NCBI GenBank assembly: GCA_036703985.1
Contig: DATNQN010000007.1
Coordinates: forward strand, 1 to 54,941
Length of the DNA stretch: 54,941 bases
From: Leptolyngbyaceae cyanobacterium
Lineage (GTDB): Bacteria > Cyanobacteriota > Cyanobacteriia > Cyanobacteriales > Aerosakkonemataceae
Reading direction: 5' to 3'
Of the stretch, positions 27,901 to 36,597 are shown in pieces; positions within the stretch are counted from its first letter, which is position 1; every line of letters starts with the position of its first letter. The notes under the pieces are model-generated. The model was not told where the DNA came from, did not search any database, and saw only the letters and a list, made by a program, of their open reading frames with translations. The translations under genes and the position numbers were made by a program.

Positions 27901-27958
27901 TTTTGCGAAATAAACCCATTGCTAAATAACCTACTGGTATTTTCGGGCTAAGTTTCAT
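24935..27958 (-). CDS. GAF-PAS-PAS-GGDEF-EAL cyclic di-GMP protein with N-terminal membrane segments
   Basis: A 1007-residue protein with ribosome-binding site GGAGAAA. Hydrophobic segments lie at about 27-56, so it is probably membrane-attached. A GAF domain (about 115-262), PAS 1 (about 270-385), coiled coil, PAS 2 (about 435-555), GGDEF (about 560-725, active-site RWGGDEF at 640-646) and EAL (about 738-990, Glu770 in MEALVRW, with MDDFGTGYSS and AEGVET intact). Both catalytic sites look complete. The inhibitory RxxD site five residues before GGDEF reads WQHD, so feedback inhibition through that site is unlikely. It may make or break c-di-GMP depending on the input. Transcribed away from the gene at 28782. 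Confidence 0.93.
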   Translation of the reverse strand: MKLSPKIPVGYLAMGLFRKIQEYFVNNFLLLITIILLNIWIKLLTFLSKIVFFADFLNKTKNTAIYQRQKLQKILRKVEKIIEIAKDSEESSSLKRDNYLSALVQIQKFLLTLNDELNCYSKILRILGEISNSSRVYIFKVARNEISQLIIDKLVEWRNNEFNRQNNNLELPNIFNEIFFSRWKNLLQQNEIVVGMSSDFPASERAVLEARGILSILVLPIIVKGNLFGFIGLEHDEEKHYWQRSEVDFLRVAATAICLAEERRQAEEGFSRLATILDATTDFVGTADRQRRTLYINQAGRRFLGIDIQEDISNLASTNFYPQWAKKIILEEGIPSAISNGVWSGEIAIFNSDGQEVPIEQLIIAHKSKDGKIDCFSTIGRDISESKQAEQKIRELNTKLEFLIQERTFELRKTLSTLQSEVAERKRAEQELESLLSLQNATLEATVDGILVIDRNGSITSYNQKFIQMWHIPKNIAATLNRETALYFLVDQIKNPDDFMARIEEINAQADAEYCDILEFKDGRIFERYCQPQRIGEEIVGRVWIFRDITERQMAENTIRYQALHDLLTDLPNRILFNERLSHALTEAYENQGMLAVMFLDLDRFKTINDTLGHAFGDQLLQVVAERLTGCLWQHDTVARWGGDEFTLLLPQIRCAEDAERIAQRILSTLKQPIDMGDRHLHISGSIGIACYPQDGEDAETLLRNADVALYRAKEEGRHNYQFYRETMNSQASELLTLENELHQALEKGEFVVHYQPQVSTTTGKITQMEALVRWRHSELGLISPAKFIPLAEENGLIVPIGEWVLRTACAQTKAWQDAGLTPLTIAVNLSARQFQQPNLLEMVERILAETGLEPHFLELEITESVAMQDVEFSREILRSLHNMGVLISMDDFGTGYSSLSYLKKFPLHKLKIDQSFVRDLTTDPNDAAIINAIAALGKELNLEMVAEGVETEEQKNILLSLQCEYMQGYLFSRPLSSEDATRFLQQCLENIINNGCNCCTLSCHKG

Positions 27959-28161
27959 TGTAGTTTCTCCGTAATTAAAAATAGTATCCTACTTTCCATA
28001 TATTACAAATCGTTAACAATTTATGGTTAACTACCACGACACAACAGCCAAAAGTTAAAACTTTCCTCTACTGAATGTGCAAGTAATGTAAAGAAGTACG
28101 TTTGCTACTTAAACAAAAAAGGCTTTTATGTTAAAGTATTACTTATTTTTATCTTAAATAC

Positions 28162-28175
28162 GTGACGTTAATCAC
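28162..28175. promoter_or_regulatory. Possible CRP-type (SyCRP1-like) binding site
   Basis: GTGA-CGTTAA-TCAC is a symmetric GTGA-N6-TCAC, the core of the CRP consensus TGTGA-N6-TCACA (8 of 10 consensus positions). It lies about 204 bases before the GGDEF-EAL start and about 607 bases before the plus-strand gene. A match of this size can occur by chance. Confidence 0.35.
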
Positions 28176-28571
28176 TCTATGTTTGTGCTTTAGCACACAA
28201 GAAATAAATAATCAAAAAGTTTTTCTTATTTAATAAATATCAAAATCTTATATAGAAAGATTTTAGGCGACTATTTTAATGAAAAAGCTTTATAATTATT
28301 TCTCCATTATAACTAATAATGGTTATGAGTTGAGCTAATTTTTTTTATTTTATTTAAAAATTGATGTCCACGATAAGACAAAAAAGAAATTAGTATATCT
28401 AGCTTTTCCCAGCATGAATAGCATTTAATTGTATATTTCAGATCGAGTATTTAATATAATTCTTTCTTAAAGAGGATTGACAAATTATTTATTTTATAGT
28501 TAGTTCACTAGTAAAATTGTTCCATAACCTATTAACTACACTACAAAAAAGACTAATTCTGGAAAAAAAGC

Positions 28572-28600
28572 CAAAGATATTTTTAAACCAAATATCTTTG
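28572..28600 (+). promoter_or_regulatory. Hairpin in the leader of the DVAAAV-repeat gene
   Basis: CAAAGATATTT (28572-28582) and AAATATCTTTG (28590-28600) form a perfect 11-base stem with a seven-base loop. It lies 181 bases before the start codon and has no T-run after it, so a leader structure or operator fits better than a terminator. Confidence 0.4.
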
Positions 28601-28781
28601 CCTAAATATAATTTAGTCCGCTAGAATAATTTAGCTATAAGTCCTCAATTGATTGGTGAAAAATTAAATTTCTTCTAACTTCGCATTCACCAATATGGCT
28701 AGATAGGTGTTTGTCGATTCCTAGCAAACAGCCAACATTTGCCGAAGTTGGTCAAAATTTTGATGTGTTGGAGAGTTAAAA

Positions 28782-31391
28782 ATGTTAGATACCAGCCCAT
28801 TTTTCAGTGAAAGCTATTACTTATCCCAATATGGAGATGTAGCAGCAGCAGTACAATCCGGCATTTTTACCAGTGGACTTCAACACTTCAATTCATTGGG
28901 TAAATTTGAAGGACGCGACCCCAGTTTATTGTTTAGTAACAGCTACTATTTACAGGAAAATGCAGATGTAGCAGCAGCAGTTAGCGGGGGAATTTTCAGA
29001 AGTGGATTTGAACATTACGAGTTATTCGGACAATTTGAAAGTCGTGAATTCAGTCAAGTATTCGATACCCGCTATTATTTAGAAAACAACTTAGATGTGG
29101 CGGCGGCGGTTGCTAGAGGTCAAACGACTGCGATCGCGCATTATTTGAATAGCGGACAATTTGAAGGCCGCGATCCGAGTCGGTTATACAATAATAGCTT
29201 CTATCTACAACTCTACCCCGACGTAGCAGCAGCGATCGCCGACTCCCTGACGGGGATCGGGCACTACTTAGAATTCGGTCAATACGAAAACCGCATTGCC
29301 AGTACTGAGTTCAGTAACAATTTTTATCTCCAGCAAAATACCGATGTGGCAGCAGCTGTCAACGCAGGTACGATTAGGAGTGGTTTTGAACACTACGCTA
29401 AATTTGGTGTAGTAGAAGGACGTTTTGCTAACGATGTTTTGCGCGAGCCTTCAGCAATCTATGTTTCTTATAACGGTGCTGGTAACGCCGGAGATATAGT
29501 GCAATTCGCTCCTAACTTTTCGGGAATAAAACGCTTTATCGGCGGTAACAACGAAGGTGTTGACCTAGATATTTTAGGTAATCTTTATCAAGCAGGCGAT
29601 GTCAGTCCTGGTGCGGGAAGTCTTCGGATTATTTCTAATATTGCCAATCGTGCCGATGGAGAAGTATTTTCGCCAATTAGAGACCGGGAAATTAGAGGAG
29701 CGCAAACACAATTAATCAATCCGAAAGGATTTGCGATCGCGCAAACTGCCGGCTTCGCAATCATCGCCGATAATGGCGCTCAAAACCTGAAAGTATTCGG
29801 CTCTTCTGCTGGGGGCGACGTATTCCCCGTCGCCGTTACCAGTCTCCCCGCCAATCCTTGGGACGTTACTTACGATGAAAATTCCGATCGATTGTACGTC
29901 GCTTTAGTCAACGGCGATGTCAGCGTTTTCGACAACTACATCGGCAACGGTACTGCCATCGGCGCAGGCGGAATTTCCCGAACAATTATTCCCACAAATT
30001 CCCAAGGAAACAAAGTTTCTACTAATCTTCACGGCATCGCCTATTCTCCTGCCAGAAACAAATTAATCATCTCCGACGTTGGTGCGGCAACGGCGGCGCA
30101 GAGTCCTAACTTTAATAGCGACGGGCGAATTTATGTAATAGACAATGCCAGCACTGCTAACGGGAATGTCGTGCCTTCCCGCGCCATTGAAGGCCCATCA
30201 ACGGAATTAGGAAATCCCGTCGATTTGATCTTAAATGGAACGGAAGTTCGCATTGCAGAAAAAGCCAGAGACCGACTGTTAATTTACAGAAACATTTTCG
30301 ATGGCCCCAGTGGAGATATCGCTGCCGATGTCAGCATTTCTCAACCGAAAGCGGAATCTTTAGTAGCTGATGTAAGTAGCCGAATGATGAATCGCGGCGT
30401 TACTGATATCGAAACTACAGCGACTAAAATCGATGGTGTTTTCGTGACTAGCAATCCTCCCGCTGCTGGCTCGACTGAATTCGTCGCTAAACTAACAACT
30501 AGCTTGCAAAATCAAAGCGCATTTAACACATCTAACGTAGTACCGAGTTTGGAAAATATCACCTTTGACTTAACGGGTGATGCCTTTATTACCTTTGATA
30601 GCAACGACACTAACGGCGGAATTTTAGTTGTAAATCGTTTAGCTAATAGCCGTGACGGACAAGCGGTTAACGGCTCCAGAGACCGGATAATTACTGGTGC
30701 TAATACCGGACTTGTCAGCCCGAAAGGTTTGGAAGTTGCCGATAATTTGGGCTTGGTATTCGTTGCAGAAAATAATGCCGCTACTCCCAGCATTTTGGCA
30801 TTTAGTACCCAAGCACAAGGTGATGTTCCGCCGCTGTTTAGCGTTACCAATTTAGGTGGCAGGCGTCCTTGGGATGTCGATTACGAACCGAATAGCGATC
30901 GCTTATTCGTCGCGGCTACCGATGGTACGGTACTGGTTTACGATGGATTTGCATCTACTCGCGGTGCAGGCGGCCCATCTCGAATTATTACGCCTTTCGA
31001 TCCGACCAGAACTAATAAAATATCCGTCAACTTACACGGCATCATCTATTTGGAATCTTCCGATACATTGTTACTTTCGGATGTAGGTAGCGCGATGAAT
31101 CCCAACGACGGACAACTGTTTGTCATTAATAATGCTAGTTCTGCAAACGGCAACTTTGCCGTCCAAACACAAATTGTTGGTGCAAACACTAGATTGGGTA
31201 ATCCCGTTGATATTACTTTTGATGGCAGCAACCTCTACGTTGCGGAAAAATCCAACGATTTGGTGTTAAGGTTTGACAATATTCTCAATCAATCCGGTGT
31301 CTTGAATATTGCTCCCAATCTAACAGCAGTCAGGAACAAACCAGAATCCGTAGCTTTAGCGCCCGATTATCTTTCTGCTCCTCTGATGTAA
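28782..31391 (+). CDS. DVAAAV-repeat plus duplicated beta-propeller protein
   Basis: An 869-residue protein. Five repeats of about 43 residues begin at residues 8, 51, 94, 136 and 177, each with a YYL..n.DVAAAV core and an HY...GQFEGR end. After residue 222 come two homologous halves (about 226-535 and 545-862), each with strands typical of a six- or seven-bladed propeller; matching pieces are NPWDVTYDENSDRLYVA / RPWDVDYEPNSDRLFVA and NLHGIAY / NLHGIIY. In cyanobacteria the DVAAAV repeats occur in large surface or secreted proteins. There is no Sec or Tat signal and no RTX repeat, so how it leaves the cell, if it does, is unclear. A GGAGAG ribosome-binding site supports the start. Confidence 0.85.
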   Translation: MLDTSPFFSESYYLSQYGDVAAAVQSGIFTSGLQHFNSLGKFEGRDPSLLFSNSYYLQENADVAAAVSGGIFRSGFEHYELFGQFESREFSQVFDTRYYLENNLDVAAAVARGQTTAIAHYLNSGQFEGRDPSRLYNNSFYLQLYPDVAAAIADSLTGIGHYLEFGQYENRIASTEFSNNFYLQQNTDVAAAVNAGTIRSGFEHYAKFGVVEGRFANDVLREPSAIYVSYNGAGNAGDIVQFAPNFSGIKRFIGGNNEGVDLDILGNLYQAGDVSPGAGSLRIISNIANRADGEVFSPIRDREIRGAQTQLINPKGFAIAQTAGFAIIADNGAQNLKVFGSSAGGDVFPVAVTSLPANPWDVTYDENSDRLYVALVNGDVSVFDNYIGNGTAIGAGGISRTIIPTNSQGNKVSTNLHGIAYSPARNKLIISDVGAATAAQSPNFNSDGRIYVIDNASTANGNVVPSRAIEGPSTELGNPVDLILNGTEVRIAEKARDRLLIYRNIFDGPSGDIAADVSISQPKAESLVADVSSRMMNRGVTDIETTATKIDGVFVTSNPPAAGSTEFVAKLTTSLQNQSAFNTSNVVPSLENITFDLTGDAFITFDSNDTNGGILVVNRLANSRDGQAVNGSRDRIITGANTGLVSPKGLEVADNLGLVFVAENNAATPSILAFSTQAQGDVPPLFSVTNLGGRRPWDVDYEPNSDRLFVAATDGTVLVYDGFASTRGAGGPSRIITPFDPTRTNKISVNLHGIIYLESSDTLLLSDVGSAMNPNDGQLFVINNASSANGNFAVQTQIVGANTRLGNPVDITFDGSNLYVAEKSNDLVLRFDNILNQSGVLNIAPNLTAVRNKPESVALAPDYLSAPLM

Positions 31392-31515
31392 TGAAGACTT
31401 ACTCATTCTGATGTAAGTTTTGATTTTTAACCGCAGAAAAAGAGCGACTTTTGTCAGAGATAGGTTTTCATTTTCCCTGTTTTTTCAACAATGCCGATCG
31501 CGTGACGGTAAAGTT

Positions 31516-34362
31516 TCAATTTCCTTGGAAATTTGCTTGTCTGCGATCGGATTGTCGTACAGGGATTTCAATCCAAAACTCTGCACCTTTCCCCACTTCT
31601 GACTCGCACCAAAACGCGCCTTTGTGTTTATCTACAACAATTTGATAGCTAATTGACAAACCTAGTCCAGTACCCCGTCCTACTGGTTTAGTGGTAAAAA
31701 AGGCATCAAACAATCGCATCCTCACTTGCTCGTTCATGCCCGGGCCATTATCACCAATTCTTACCACTACAGAATCAGGGCTAGAAAGCTGAGTGCGAAT
31801 TGTAATCTCAGGAGACATTACACAAGGTAGAGGTTCCCCCGCTACCGGAGATGCTGTATGAGCTTCTTCTAACGCATCGATCGCATTGCTGAGTAAGTTC
31901 ATAAACACTTGATTCAGTTGCCCAGCATAGCATTCTACTAAAGGTAAGTCGCCGTATTCTTTAATTACTTCTATTTTTGGTCTTCCCGCATCAGCTTTCA
32001 AGCGATTTTGTAAGATTAACAAAGTATTGTCAATTCCCTCATGAATATTGACTGGTTTCATGTCTGCTTGATCGACTCGCGAGAAGTTCCGCAAACTCAG
32101 TACGATTTGTCGAATGCGATCGGCACCAACTTCCATCGAAGATAAAATTTTTGGCATATCTTCTAAGAGAAATTCCAGGTCGATATCCTCCACGCGCTCC
32201 TGAATTTCTGGGGTAGGTTCGGGATATGATTTTTGATACAAACCGATCAAATTTAATAAATCTTGAGTGTATTTATTGGCATAGGTTAAGTTGCCATAAA
32301 TAAAATTAACTGGATTGTTAATTTCATGAGCCACTCCAGCTACTAATTGACCCAAGCTAGACATTTTTTCTGTTTGAATTAGTTGGGATTGGGCTTGTTG
32401 GAGATCGTATAAAGCTTTTTCTAATGCTTCTGCTTTGCTTTGGGCTGCAAAAGCTGATGTCCGGGCTTGTTCGTAAAGTTCGGCTTGCTGAATCGCGATC
32501 GCAACTTGACTGGCTAGATGTTGCAACAATTCGATCTCGCTATCTTCCCAAGCTCTCGGTTTTTGGCATTCGTGAACGATCAACAATCCCCAGGCATACT
32601 CGCCCATATGAATCGGTACGACTAAGCTAGCTCGTACTTGCATTTGCTGCAAAAACATTTCATAGCTATCAATTAGCTCGCTATTTAAAACATCATTAAT
32701 TACTTGTAATTTTTCTCCTTGGTAGGGATACGCACACTTGCTCATGAAGCAACGATTTTCACACATTTGCTGGCAAATCGATAACCAGTCACCCTTGGCT
32801 TCTTCTACTACCACTTCTCCTTGGAAACCTTCGGTAAATTGATAAATTGCTACTCGATCCGTGTTGAGAAGATTTTGTACTTCCCGCACTGCTGTTTGCA
32901 AAATAGTTTTTAAATCAAGGGTACTGCGAATTTGATCGCTGATTAGCCTGAGCAGTGACTCTCGTTCCATTGAGGCACGAGTTTGGGCAAACAAACAAGC
33001 TTGTTGGATAGAAATCGCTAGTTGATTGGCGACTGCTTCTGCTAATTCTCGATCGCTTTTAGACCAGTATCGATTGTGACCGCATTGGTTTAAGTATAAA
33101 ATAGCGTGCAGCACGTTATTTGCTTGTACTGGCACGACTAAAGAAGATTTAATGCAAGCTTTTTGATACTCTTCATTGTGTTCGCCAATCCGGGGGTCTT
33201 TGCTAATATCGCTGATTACTACCGTTTGACGGTGCTGTATTACCCATTGAGTAATCGGTCCGTGGGTATCGAAATCATCGATCGAAGGAGGAAAACCTTC
33301 TCGGTAAACTTCATACAAATGCTGCCGTCGATAAGTTGCTCTATGGGCGATTTCCCAAAAATTTTGATACTTTTGGCTTGAAATAACCGAAGAAGTTTTT
33401 GAATTGCTGCTATTTTGGCTAATTAAACAAGCAGATGAGTGTCTGTCTGCTCGTACTTTTAGTTCTTCTTTTTCCGCTTCTTTTTTGTCGTACTTGCTGG
33501 ATTCTTCGACCAAATGAACTACTGCTCGGTCTACTTCTAAAGCTTCTAATAGTTGAGCGATCGCAGAAGTTAATATTGTTTCTAAATCGAAACTTTGGCG
33601 AGTTTGACTGGTAATCTGATTGATTAACTTTTCTCGTTTAGCTCTTTTTTGACTTTGTTCGTAAAGTTGGCTTTGCCGAATCGCAATTTCTAACTGTTGG
33701 CTAACTAAATACAAGCTATCTATTTCATTATCGGACCATTTACGAGGCCATTTTCGCCAACACACCATTAACTCGATTTTGCTTTGTTCTGCTAGGAGTG
33801 TTTCATCAGCGTTAACTCGACCGATCGGAAATATTAAGTAAGATAATTCTCCTAGTTGATGCAACCCGGAAATCAATTCTATTTGTTTTTTTAAAAGTTT
33901 GGTTTTCTTATCTTTAAATACCCGATGCGAAAACCATCTAGCCACCTTATCGAAAAATTCCTTTGCCATACTAGTTTCAGCGCTAGTAATGACTTGTCCT
34001 TGGGTAATGGCACTAGCTGATGAAGTAAATATATCTAGCTCGTTGTAATTACGTTGAACGGATTTTTGTTTGCTGCAAATCTGTTCGCAGATTACTTGTA
34101 CTCGCTGGGTGTTAGGAAAGTACCACACAAAACTACAGCGGTCTAAATGTAACAAGTTGGCAACTTCATCCACTGCTGTTTGTAAAAGAGGCGAACTATG
34201 TTGCGAACCTGCTTTTGTCTCTAAAGAGTTCCAGATGCGATCGATCGCTTTACGGAGCGTCACGCTGCGCCGATGAGAGCCTAAAACATTGGGAGTACCC
34301 AATTGATTTTCGCAGGACGACATAGTGGATAGCCGAGGTAAAAAGGATAAAGCGCCTAACAT
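31516..34362 (-). CDS. Triple-GAF sensor histidine kinase, soluble
   Basis: A 948-residue protein with GAF 1 (about 50-232), GAF 2 (about 255-455), GAF 3 (about 480-628), a coiled coil, then a kinase core with His679 (GVAHEINNPVNFIYGN), NLLSNAIDALE, IGDNGPGM and GRGTGLGLSI. GAF 3 has the frame of a bilin-type GAF (WGLLIVHEC) and a cysteine at the second-cysteine site (Cys538 in NRCF), but the usual chromophore cysteine is missing (SELIDSYEMF), so covalent bilin binding there is unlikely. No receiver or neighbouring response regulator is present. The start ATG has a weak ribosome-binding site; an ATG 13 codons later is an alternative. Confidence 0.92.
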   Translation of the reverse strand: MLGALSFLPRLSTMSSCENQLGTPNVLGSHRRSVTLRKAIDRIWNSLETKAGSQHSSPLLQTAVDEVANLLHLDRCSFVWYFPNTQRVQVICEQICSKQKSVQRNYNELDIFTSSASAITQGQVITSAETSMAKEFFDKVARWFSHRVFKDKKTKLLKKQIELISGLHQLGELSYLIFPIGRVNADETLLAEQSKIELMVCWRKWPRKWSDNEIDSLYLVSQQLEIAIRQSQLYEQSQKRAKREKLINQITSQTRQSFDLETILTSAIAQLLEALEVDRAVVHLVEESSKYDKKEAEKEELKVRADRHSSACLISQNSSNSKTSSVISSQKYQNFWEIAHRATYRRQHLYEVYREGFPPSIDDFDTHGPITQWVIQHRQTVVISDISKDPRIGEHNEEYQKACIKSSLVVPVQANNVLHAILYLNQCGHNRYWSKSDRELAEAVANQLAISIQQACLFAQTRASMERESLLRLISDQIRSTLDLKTILQTAVREVQNLLNTDRVAIYQFTEGFQGEVVVEEAKGDWLSICQQMCENRCFMSKCAYPYQGEKLQVINDVLNSELIDSYEMFLQQMQVRASLVVPIHMGEYAWGLLIVHECQKPRAWEDSEIELLQHLASQVAIAIQQAELYEQARTSAFAAQSKAEALEKALYDLQQAQSQLIQTEKMSSLGQLVAGVAHEINNPVNFIYGNLTYANKYTQDLLNLIGLYQKSYPEPTPEIQERVEDIDLEFLLEDMPKILSSMEVGADRIRQIVLSLRNFSRVDQADMKPVNIHEGIDNTLLILQNRLKADAGRPKIEVIKEYGDLPLVECYAGQLNQVFMNLLSNAIDALEEAHTASPVAGEPLPCVMSPEITIRTQLSSPDSVVVRIGDNGPGMNEQVRMRLFDAFFTTKPVGRGTGLGLSISYQIVVDKHKGAFWCESEVGKGAEFWIEIPVRQSDRRQANFQGN

Positions 34363-34736
34363 AGTTACATCTCATCAACATTGTAATTTTTCTACCAATC
34401 TTGCCAAAACTCTTTTGCCTGATTTATTATACTTTTATATCAGCTACTGACATTTATTTACCTGTTTAATTGCAAAATTTAAATTAATTCACTCAACTTT
34501 ATTAAGTCATCATTTCTTGATAACTTTTACTTGAGCTTGTAGCAAGAAGATTTTTATTTTATCTCTATTTTGTACTTTCATTACATAAATTGTGAAACAA
34601 CTCGATTAATTTTATATAATATTTGGGATCGCTTAAGCAAATTGAATCAAAATTTACCAAATACTTGCTGGAGCATTGGCATCCACTTGAGAATTTGGCT
34701 TTTTACTTAGTTGCGATCGCGCCTCGCGGGTCACCT
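34363..34736. other. Gene-free gap between two kinase genes
   Basis: 374 AT-rich bases. I see no gene, repeat or strong hairpin. It must contain the promoter of the triple-GAF kinase gene on the minus strand and the 3' end of transcription from the next kinase gene. Confidence 0.5.
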
Positions 34737-36299
34737 CTACTGGCTGGATGGAAAAACCACTAAGCCTTCATCAACTACAGAATTAGGCAAGTACTCTTTT
34801 CTCTCGATTGGTAATTCGATGCAAAATTCTGTTCCTTTGTCAAGTTCGGAAAAACAAAGTAGAGAACCGCCATGCTTTTTGGTAATAATTTCGTGACCGA
34901 TCGACAAACCAAGACCAGTACCTTTACCAACTGGCTTAGTAGTAAAAAAGCGCTCGAACAATCTATTTTTTACTTCTTCTGTCATGCCCGGGCCATTATC
35001 ACAAATTCGCACTCTCACGCGATTGTAATTTATTAATTCCGTGCCAATATAAATAGTAGGGATGTCAAAATCAGATGGTAATTCACTATTTCCTACCATT
35101 CGATTTTCTGCTCCCATTTCCAAAGCGTCAATTGCATTACTCAAAATATTCATAAATACCTGATTGAGTTGGCCGGGATAACATTCTATATCTGGCAATT
35201 TATCATAGGCTTTAATAATTTTAATTCCCCGACCTTTAGCTTGCGATTTTATCCGACTTTGTAACATCAACAAAGTACTGTCAATTCCCTCATGAATATT
35301 AACTTTTTTCATTTCCTCTTCATCTATCCGGGAAAAAGTTCGCAGTGATTGCATCATCTGGCGAATGCGATCGACACCTATTTGCATAGAAGACAACACT
35401 TCTGGCAAGTCTTTCATCAAAAAAAAGAAATCGATAGTTTTAATTTTTTCTTGAATTTCCGGACTTAAATACGTACATTCCTTTTGATAAAGCTCTAATA
35501 ATTCTATAAGCTCTTTTACATATTTATTGGCGTAACTTAAATTGCCACAGATGAAGCTAATGGGGTTGTTTATTTCATGAGCTAAACTAGCTACTAACTG
35601 ACCGAGGCTAGAAATTTTCTCCGCGTGAATTAGTTGAGCTTGAGTTTGTTGTAATTCCTGTAATGCCTCTTTTAAATGTTCGGCTTGGGATTCGGCATTA
35701 GCAGTGGCGGTACAACTCTGAGAATATAATTCTTCCAGATTGATATCGATGGCAACTTGTTCGGCTTCCGATTCTTTTTGATACTGATTGACTACTTCAT
35801 CTAAAAAGTTAATTAATTCTCGTTCGGACGCTTTTAATATATAAATTAAATGAAAATTCGTGTAAGTTAATTGGCTCTCTTCAGTTTGTAGTAATGCTCT
35901 GACTTGGGCAATATATTGGCGCACCTGCCGATCCAAGAAAAAAGGAGCTTCAAAGTACATAGCTTTCACTACTAAGGAAAGCTTTCCCGGTAACTTCATT
36001 TCAGGGTCACCATCGATCAACCCGTTGTGAGACTTTTCCATTAAATCGATCGCACTGTGCAACTCCTTACGCAACCTTTCTCGTTCTGCGATGTCTTGAG
36101 TGCAAACTAATCTAAGAGAAAATAAGGCTATTCTTTGACATAACATCCGCTGACGACCGCTGACGTTTACCACTGCGGCACTAATCTCTCTAGCAGTAGA
36201 GAGGCGATGAACATCAAAGCTAGAAGGAGAATTTTGGGCAGGTAACAATTCTAAATGCACTAAATTATTAGCTTTTCCATTGCTAGAAGCTTGCCCCAT
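34737..36299 (-). CDS. Histidine kinase with PilJ-type N-terminal sensory domain
   Basis: A 520-residue protein with ribosome-binding site AGAGGA. Residues about 33-175 match the helical N-terminal domain of type IV pilus chemoreceptors such as PilJ (AAVVNVSGRQRMLCQRIALFS, then helices ending LINFLDEVVNQY). That domain is normally between two membrane helices, but none is seen here, so the sensor is probably cytoplasmic. A coiled coil (185-230) leads to the kinase core with His241 (LAHEINNPISFICGN), NILSNAIDALE, ICDNGPGM and GKGTGLGLSI. The core is a paralogue of the two other kinases in the cluster. The signal is unknown; no response regulator is adjacent. Confidence 0.88.
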   Translation of the reverse strand: MGQASSNGKANNLVHLELLPAQNSPSSFDVHRLSTAREISAAVVNVSGRQRMLCQRIALFSLRLVCTQDIAERERLRKELHSAIDLMEKSHNGLIDGDPEMKLPGKLSLVVKAMYFEAPFFLDRQVRQYIAQVRALLQTEESQLTYTNFHLIYILKASERELINFLDEVVNQYQKESEAEQVAIDINLEELYSQSCTATANAESQAEHLKEALQELQQTQAQLIHAEKISSLGQLVASLAHEINNPISFICGNLSYANKYVKELIELLELYQKECTYLSPEIQEKIKTIDFFFLMKDLPEVLSSMQIGVDRIRQMMQSLRTFSRIDEEEMKKVNIHEGIDSTLLMLQSRIKSQAKGRGIKIIKAYDKLPDIECYPGQLNQVFMNILSNAIDALEMGAENRMVGNSELPSDFDIPTIYIGTELINYNRVRVRICDNGPGMTEEVKNRLFERFFTTKPVGKGTGLGLSIGHEIITKKHGGSLLCFSELDKGTEFCIELPIERKEYLPNSVVDEGLVVFPSSQ

Positions 36300-36597
36300 G
36301 AAAAGGTTCCTCTAAGTTTTTAAATATACGAAAATCCATGATTATTAATCACTGCTTAAGTTATCGTAACTAGCAGTGAAAAATCTTCAAAATTACCCTG
36401 AATGATGAGTATAATTGCTGGATTAAGGCAGATTTTTGCATCTTTAAAAACTATGAGCGAAAAAGCTCCAAAGTTTAGTGTTGTATTATACAAACTAGCG
36501 ATCTGTTATCTAAATTTAAAACAAGCAGCCGCTAAGATAGAAAATCTTTGACGACTGCTTGTTTCGGTGAAAATTAAGTTTGTGGAGGTTGGTTAAT

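Larger units (their letters stand above)
27959..28781. other. Long AT-rich intergenic region between divergent genes
   Basis: 823 bases with no convincing gene on either strand. It must hold the promoters of the GGDEF-EAL gene (minus) and the DVAAAV-repeat gene (plus). Apart from the two sites listed separately, I see a small hairpin TGTGC-TTTA-GCACA at 28184-28197 and many A/T runs. Confidence 0.6.

Noticed and set aside
28782-29430. CRISPR-like array
   Set aside because: The regular spacing is from protein repeats (DVAAAV) inside an open gene; the DNA units are diverged and about 125-130 bases long.
34711-34896. Open frame of 61 codons on the plus strand
   Set aside because: It is antisense to the end of the PilJ-type kinase gene and has no features of its own.
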